Source of the DNA: Treponema socranskii subsp. paredis ATCC 35535
Lineage (GTDB): Bacteria; Spirochaetota; Spirochaetia; Treponematales; Treponemataceae
Assembly (NCBI GenBank): GCA_000413015.1
Contig: KE332515.1
Location: 1,945,923-2,009,922 of the forward strand
DNA length: 64,000 nt
Direction: 5' to 3'
The notes beneath the pieces were generated by a model that did not search any database, had not been told where the DNA came from, and was given only the letters and a program-made list of their open reading frames with translations. Position 1 is the stretch's first letter, and the number at the start of each line of letters is the position of its first letter. Shown here piece after piece: positions 61,095 to 64,000 of the stretch. Made by a program: the position numbers and the translations under genes.

Positions 61095-61945
61095 ACGGCA
61101 TCATAGAAGAGATTTCGTTTTACGTAGGTTATCCTTTTGTACGCTATGCGTTTATCGTCGGCATTTTGATCGCACTGTGTTCGTCGCTTCTCGGCGTAAC
61201 TCTCGTGCTTAAGCGATTTTCATTTATCGGCGACGGTCTTTCCCACGTCGCATTCGGTGCGATGGCCGTTGCAACGGTTTTGCGCTTTTCAAACAATATG
61301 CTCCTTATGCTTCCGGTAACCGTTCTCTGCGCGATTCTTTTGCTGCGCACCGGACAGAACACTAAGATAAAAGGGGATGCCGCGATCGCTATGGTTTCCG
61401 TCGGAGCGCTTGCAGTCGGCTATCTCTTGATGAATATATTTTCGACGTCGGCAAATTTGACGGGCGACGTGTGCAGCACGCTTTTCGGTTCCACATCGAT
61501 TTTAACGCTGTCGAAATCGGAAGTGATCGTATGCGTCGTGCTGTCGGTCATCGTAGTCGTGCTGTTCGTTCTGTTTTATCAAAAGATTTTTGCCGTAACT
61601 TTCGACGAGAGTTTTGCGCGTGCGGTCGGCACTCGGGCGGGCGTATACAATTTACTTATCGCGGTCGTCACCGCGATCGTCATCGTGCTTGCGATGAACC
61701 TCGTCGGTTCTTTGCTTATCTCCGCGCTCATCATCTTTCCCGCTCTGTCGGCTATGCGGATTTTTAAAAGCTTTAAAGCCGTTACGATTTGTTCGGTGCT
61801 GCTGTCGGTCGGCTGTGCATTTTTCGGGCTTGCGATATCTATCGTCGCCGGAACACCCGTCGGCTCGACAATCGTCGCCATTCACATTATAGTATTTATT
61901 GTTTTTTCCTGCATCGAAAATTTGAAACGGAGGCGCGGGGCATGA
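61091..61945 (+). CDS. znuB: Zinc ABC transporter permease
   Basis: A 284-residue membrane protein of the ABC-3 (ZnuB/TroC) family with about eight helices. It starts YPFVRYAFIVGILIALCSSL and has the family segment LKRFSFIGDGLSHVAFGAMA near residue 40-60, then VGSLLISALIIFPALSAMRI containing the coupling region for ZnuC. The start overlaps the znuC stop (ATGA) and the end overlaps the following lipoprotein gene, also ATGA. It forms the import channel for zinc, or possibly manganese; the ZnuA His-rich loop favours zinc. Confidence 0.94.
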   Translation: MNGIIEEISFYVGYPFVRYAFIVGILIALCSSLLGVTLVLKRFSFIGDGLSHVAFGAMAVATVLRFSNNMLLMLPVTVLCAILLLRTGQNTKIKGDAAIAMVSVGALAVGYLLMNIFSTSANLTGDVCSTLFGSTSILTLSKSEVIVCVVLSVIVVVLFVLFYQKIFAVTFDESFARAVGTRAGVYNLLIAVVTAIVIVLAMNLVGSLLISALIIFPALSAMRIFKSFKAVTICSVLLSVGCAFFGLAISIVAGTPVGSTIVAIHIIVFIVFSCIENLKRRRGA

Positions 61946-62451
61946 AAAAAATAATCGATAATCTCGCCGCAGCGCGCCGATGCAGGTCATCTTCCGTGCG
62001 AATAAAATTCTGCGTTTTGCTCGCCGTCGGGATGTTGTCCGGCTGTGGGAAAGCTTTGCCGGCTCAGATCAAGAACATGCTGTTTTCGCAAAAACGAAAT
62101 ACGGGTATCGTCGATTTGACGCGCTTGAGCGCGACGATGGTATACGCGGAAGTTTTCAATATGATGGTCGAGCCGGAAAATTACGTCGGTAAAACGATAA
62201 AAATGAACGGTCTGTTTTATGTGTATCCCGATGAAAAAAAAAGTACGTATACGTTCGCGTGTCTCATCATGGATGCGACCGCATGCTGCGCACAGGGAAT
62301 CGAATTCCGTCTGCGCGGAGAACATGCATACCCCGCAGATTATCCCGAACCGAATACGAATATTACCGTGCAGGGGACTTTTTACACGTATGAAGAAGAC
62401 GGCTTTACGCACACGCTTTTGATCGACGCGGATATGACCGTGCGTAAATAG
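61942..62451 (+). CDS. Lipoprotein at the end of the zinc-uptake operon
   Basis: A 169-residue protein coupled to znuB by ATGA. The N-terminus is unusually long before the hydrophobic stretch (about 28 residues), then FCVLLAVGMLSGCGKA with a lipobox. The mature part has an OB-fold-like pattern: MMVEPENYVGKTIKMNGLFY, then ACLIMDATACCAQGIEFRLR with a conserved-looking CC pair, and NITVQGTFYTYEEDGFTHTL. Similar proteins accompany zinc transporters in other bacteria. The CC pair and location suggest metal binding or chaperoning at the envelope, but this is inference and no specific family name is certain. Confidence 0.75.
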   Translation: MKKIIDNLAAARRCRSSSVRIKFCVLLAVGMLSGCGKALPAQIKNMLFSQKRNTGIVDLTRLSATMVYAEVFNMMVEPENYVGKTIKMNGLFYVYPDEKKSTYTFACLIMDATACCAQGIEFRLRGEHAYPADYPEPNTNITVQGTFYTYEEDGFTHTLLIDADMTVRK

Positions 62452-62502
62452 GTCGCGCGCCGCAAGCGAAGCGGCTTTTTATAGTGCCGGTTGTTTTTAG
62501 CG

Positions 62503-62683
62503 AAGGTTTAAATTGAACGTCTGAGATAGCGCCGTTCAATTTAACTTCGAGTTTTCTTTTAGAAAACTCGCGGATGAACGTGTGCGCCGCTTGAAACTTC
62601 GCGCTATTGCGATCGTTTCGAGGCTCGCGCACGAATTGCCCTGCTCCTAAATCCGAAGATTTACTCGCCGTGCAATTTTAAGG
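62503..62683 (+). repeat. Dispersed repeat family A, copy 2a
   Basis: Tandem with copy 2b and matching 1852-2038 in inverted orientation. It contains AAATTGAACG-type and GAGTTTTC...GAAAACTC inverted repeats, the shared gtgtgcgccgcttgaaactt, and ends in the AAATCCGAAGATTT hairpin and a gtgcaatttta tail. No coding potential is seen. Confidence 0.8.
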
Positions 62684-62826
62684 AAGGTTTAAAAGCGCCG
62701 CTGAAATAGCGCGGTACTTTTAACTTCGCGTTTTCTGTCGAAAACTCGTGGATGTACATGTGCGCGCTCGCGCACGAATTGCACAGCTCCTAAATCCGAA
62801 GATTTACTCGCTGTGCAATTTTAAGG
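62684..62826 (+). repeat. Dispersed repeat family A, copy 2b
   Basis: A shorter tandem copy with the same order of hairpins: AAAAGCGCCG near-dyad, GTTTTC...GAAAAC, then GAATTGCACAG and CTGTGCAATT flanking the AAATCCGAAGATTT hairpin. It has lost about 40 bases of the gene-distal middle. Together copies 2a and 2b fill most of the 452-base gap before the NYN gene. Confidence 0.8.
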
Positions 62827-62868
62827 AATATGTTTTCCGACGTATTTTTTCGTTGTCGTAGCGCGTAG

Positions 62869-62896
62869 TTGCAATCGACGGAAAATATGCTATACT
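62869..62896 (+). promoter_or_regulatory. Promoter of the NYN-LOTUS gene (leaderless candidate)
   Basis: -35 TTGCAA (62869-62874), 16 bp, extended -10 TGcTATACT (hexamer 62891-62896), then only 7 bases to the ATG at 62904. No Shine-Dalgarno fits. Confidence 0.7.
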
Positions 62897-62903
62897 CGTT
62901 GTC

Positions 62904-63740
62904 ATGATAGATATAGACGAACAAAAAAAGATCGCAGTACTCATAGATGCGGAAAATATCCCGCACAATAAATTGCCGGCGATTCTCGAAGAGATGGCGG
63001 TGCACGGACATGTCATCACCAAGCGCGCGTACGGCGACTTTTCGAGCGACAAGCTCCGCGCGTGGAAAACCGTTTTAAATGAAAACGCTGTCTTACCGAT
63101 ACAGCAGTTCAGCTATACGCAGGGAAAAAATTCGAGCGATTCGGCGATGATCATCGACGCGATGGATTTGCTCTATACCGAAAAATACGATACTTTCGTA
63201 CTCGTTTCTTCCGACAGCGATTTTACCAAACTCGCATCTCGCCTGCGTGAATCGCAGGAGTACGTGTTCGGCGTCGGCGAAAAGAAAACGCCGGTGTCGT
63301 TTGTAAACGCGTGCGACGAATTCATCTATATAGAAAATTTGCACGGTGTCGAAGATTCGTCGCTGCCGGAAAAAATCGATGTCGCGCACAAGCGGCGTGC
63401 AAAAGTAAAGCGCGCGGCTCCCGCGGGAGGTACGGCTGCCGCCGGCGCTACGGTCGGCGTCAACGCGGACGGCGACACGATGACCGACAAACAGTTCCGT
63501 CAGATTTACAAGCTGCTTACAAACGCATACGAAAAATACGCAGACGATACCGGCTGGGCGCCCGTTTCCGCGGTGGGCTCTCTTTTCAAGCGGCAAAATC
63601 CCGGCTTCGACACTCGCGATTTCGGATTTAAAAAGCTGTCGGACTTGATCGCTTACCTCGACGACGATTTTGAAATGAAAGGCTCCGGTGCGGGCGGCCG
63701 CGGCGGCAACAAAATATACCGCCCCGTCGAAAAAGAATAA
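62904..63740 (+). CDS. NYN-domain (PIN-like) RNase with C-terminal LOTUS/OST-HTH domain
   Basis: A 278-residue protein. Residues about 5-150 form a NYN domain of the PIN-like nuclease type with its conserved acidic residues: AVLIDAENIPHNKLPAILEE, then GKNSSDSAMIIDAMDLLYTE and TFVLVSSDSDFTKLASRLRE. A linker rich in Ala and Gly (about 165-195) is followed by a LOTUS/OST-HTH domain (FRQIYKLLTNAYEKYADDTG to LSDLIAYLDDDFEM), which binds RNA in relatives. This domain pair is widespread in bacteria and is thought to act in RNA turnover; its target is unknown. It is a single gene with its own promoter. Confidence 0.88.
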   Translation: MIDIDEQKKIAVLIDAENIPHNKLPAILEEMAVHGHVITKRAYGDFSSDKLRAWKTVLNENAVLPIQQFSYTQGKNSSDSAMIIDAMDLLYTEKYDTFVLVSSDSDFTKLASRLRESQEYVFGVGEKKTPVSFVNACDEFIYIENLHGVEDSSLPEKIDVAHKRRAKVKRAAPAGGTAAAGATVGVNADGDTMTDKQFRQIYKLLTNAYEKYADDTGWAPVSAVGSLFKRQNPGFDTRDFGFKKLSDLIAYLDDDFEMKGSGAGGRGGNKIYRPVEKE

Positions 63741-63771
63741 TTAATAAACGGGATGTAGAAAGCAAATAATA

Positions 63772-64000
63772 CTACAGCTTTTGAATTTCCGTTTCCGAAA
63801 GACCGGTCATAAGGCAAATCTCAGAGAGCGGGTATTTGCGTTCAGCCATTAGCTTTGCCGTTTCTTTTGCTTTTTGATAAGCTCCCGTAGCGATACCGTC
63901 TTCCCTGCCTTTGCGCATCCCCTCAGCAATGCCCCGATCAAAGCCGATCTTTTCACCTGCCATGCGTAAATCATCTTTCCAAATATTCAACGACATATAC
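63772..64000 (-). CDS. Rpn family nuclease/transposase, C-terminal part (cut by window end)
   Basis: About 76 residues visible, open to the window edge, so the nuclease core lies outside. The sequence GKREDGIATG-like charged Gly repeats (GIAEGMRKGREDGIATGAYQ) and the final helix LSEICLMTGLSETEIQKL correspond to the C-terminal tail of the complete Rpn protein at 17438-18241. The two are clearly related but well diverged, so this is not a recent copy. Whether it is complete upstream cannot be judged. Confidence 0.8.
   Translation of the reverse strand, partial: YMSLNIWKDDLRMAGEKIGFDRGIAEGMRKGREDGIATGAYQKAKETAKLMAERKYPLSEICLMTGLSETEIQKL

Noticed and set aside
1..64000. CRISPR arrays, rRNA genes, prophage or IS elements with terminal inverted repeats
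   Set aside because: None was seen. The only mobile-type genes are the two Rpn family members, and repeats A and B have no coding capacity.

Overview
The window looks like chromosome from a spirochaete, most probably a Treponema with a mid-range GC content. The inference rests on several things: many lipoproteins with loose spirochaetal lipoboxes, RNase Y, Rpn-type PD-(D/E)XK nuclease genes, SbsA-type Ig-like lipoproteins, a 2976-residue coiled-coil exoprotein, and a protein with an NADase-type glycan-binding domain. No rRNA, CRISPR array or canonical tRNA was found. The species call is inference.

Layout. 1-3860: the end of a beta-hydroxyacid dehydrogenase gene followed by a dctP-dctQ-dctM TRAP uptake operon. 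3978-8471 (minus): rny, a tRNA-like element, rrf2-cysK and a quinone-oxidoreductase-type gene. 8476-8847: dispersed repeat B, copy 1. 8891-12012 (minus): a radical-SAM/SPASM RiPP locus built around an 88-residue ACGX-repeat peptide, with an HxlR regulator, a PPOX-ferredoxin fusion and a PPOX-like lipoprotein. 12362-17404: HD-GYP protein, an unknown gene, and proA-proB-proC. 17438-18241: an Rpn nuclease gene between direct repeats copied from the end of proC. 18420-25938: acyl-CoA ligase, NlpC/P60 hydrolase, ClC channel, lipoprotein and EttA. 26599-40147: one tightly packed eight-gene operon of two TPR lipoproteins, two Ig-like lipoproteins, TolC, adaptor and two RND permeases. 40150-50342: repeat B copy 2, which supplies the ribosome-binding site of the giant exoprotein gene, followed by its partner. 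50531-52017: tlpA, a CxxC peptide and a polyferredoxin. 52172-52956: an AT-rich island. 53187-58261: AraC-type regulator, a TIGR02757-type gene, and dnaX-ebfC-recR. 58384-62451: Fur-family regulator with a zinc-uptake operon. 62503-62826: repeat family A. 62904-64000: NYN-LOTUS gene and a truncated second Rpn gene.

The best candidates for little-studied systems are the ACGX-repeat RiPP cluster and the giant exoprotein. The exoprotein's last ~200 residues carry a His-x17-SDGC signature resembling the L,D-transpeptidase active site. Its composition shifts together with the first half of the adjoining partner gene, as expected for a swappable effector and cognate-partner module.

At the regulatory level, six genes (acyl-CoA ligase, NlpC/P60, ClC, ettA, TIGR02757-type, NYN-LOTUS) have a -10-like hexamer only 6-8 bases before the chosen ATG and no visible Shine-Dalgarno. 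This suggests recurrent leaderless transcription. All functional calls were made by eye from sequence motifs; no database search was run.
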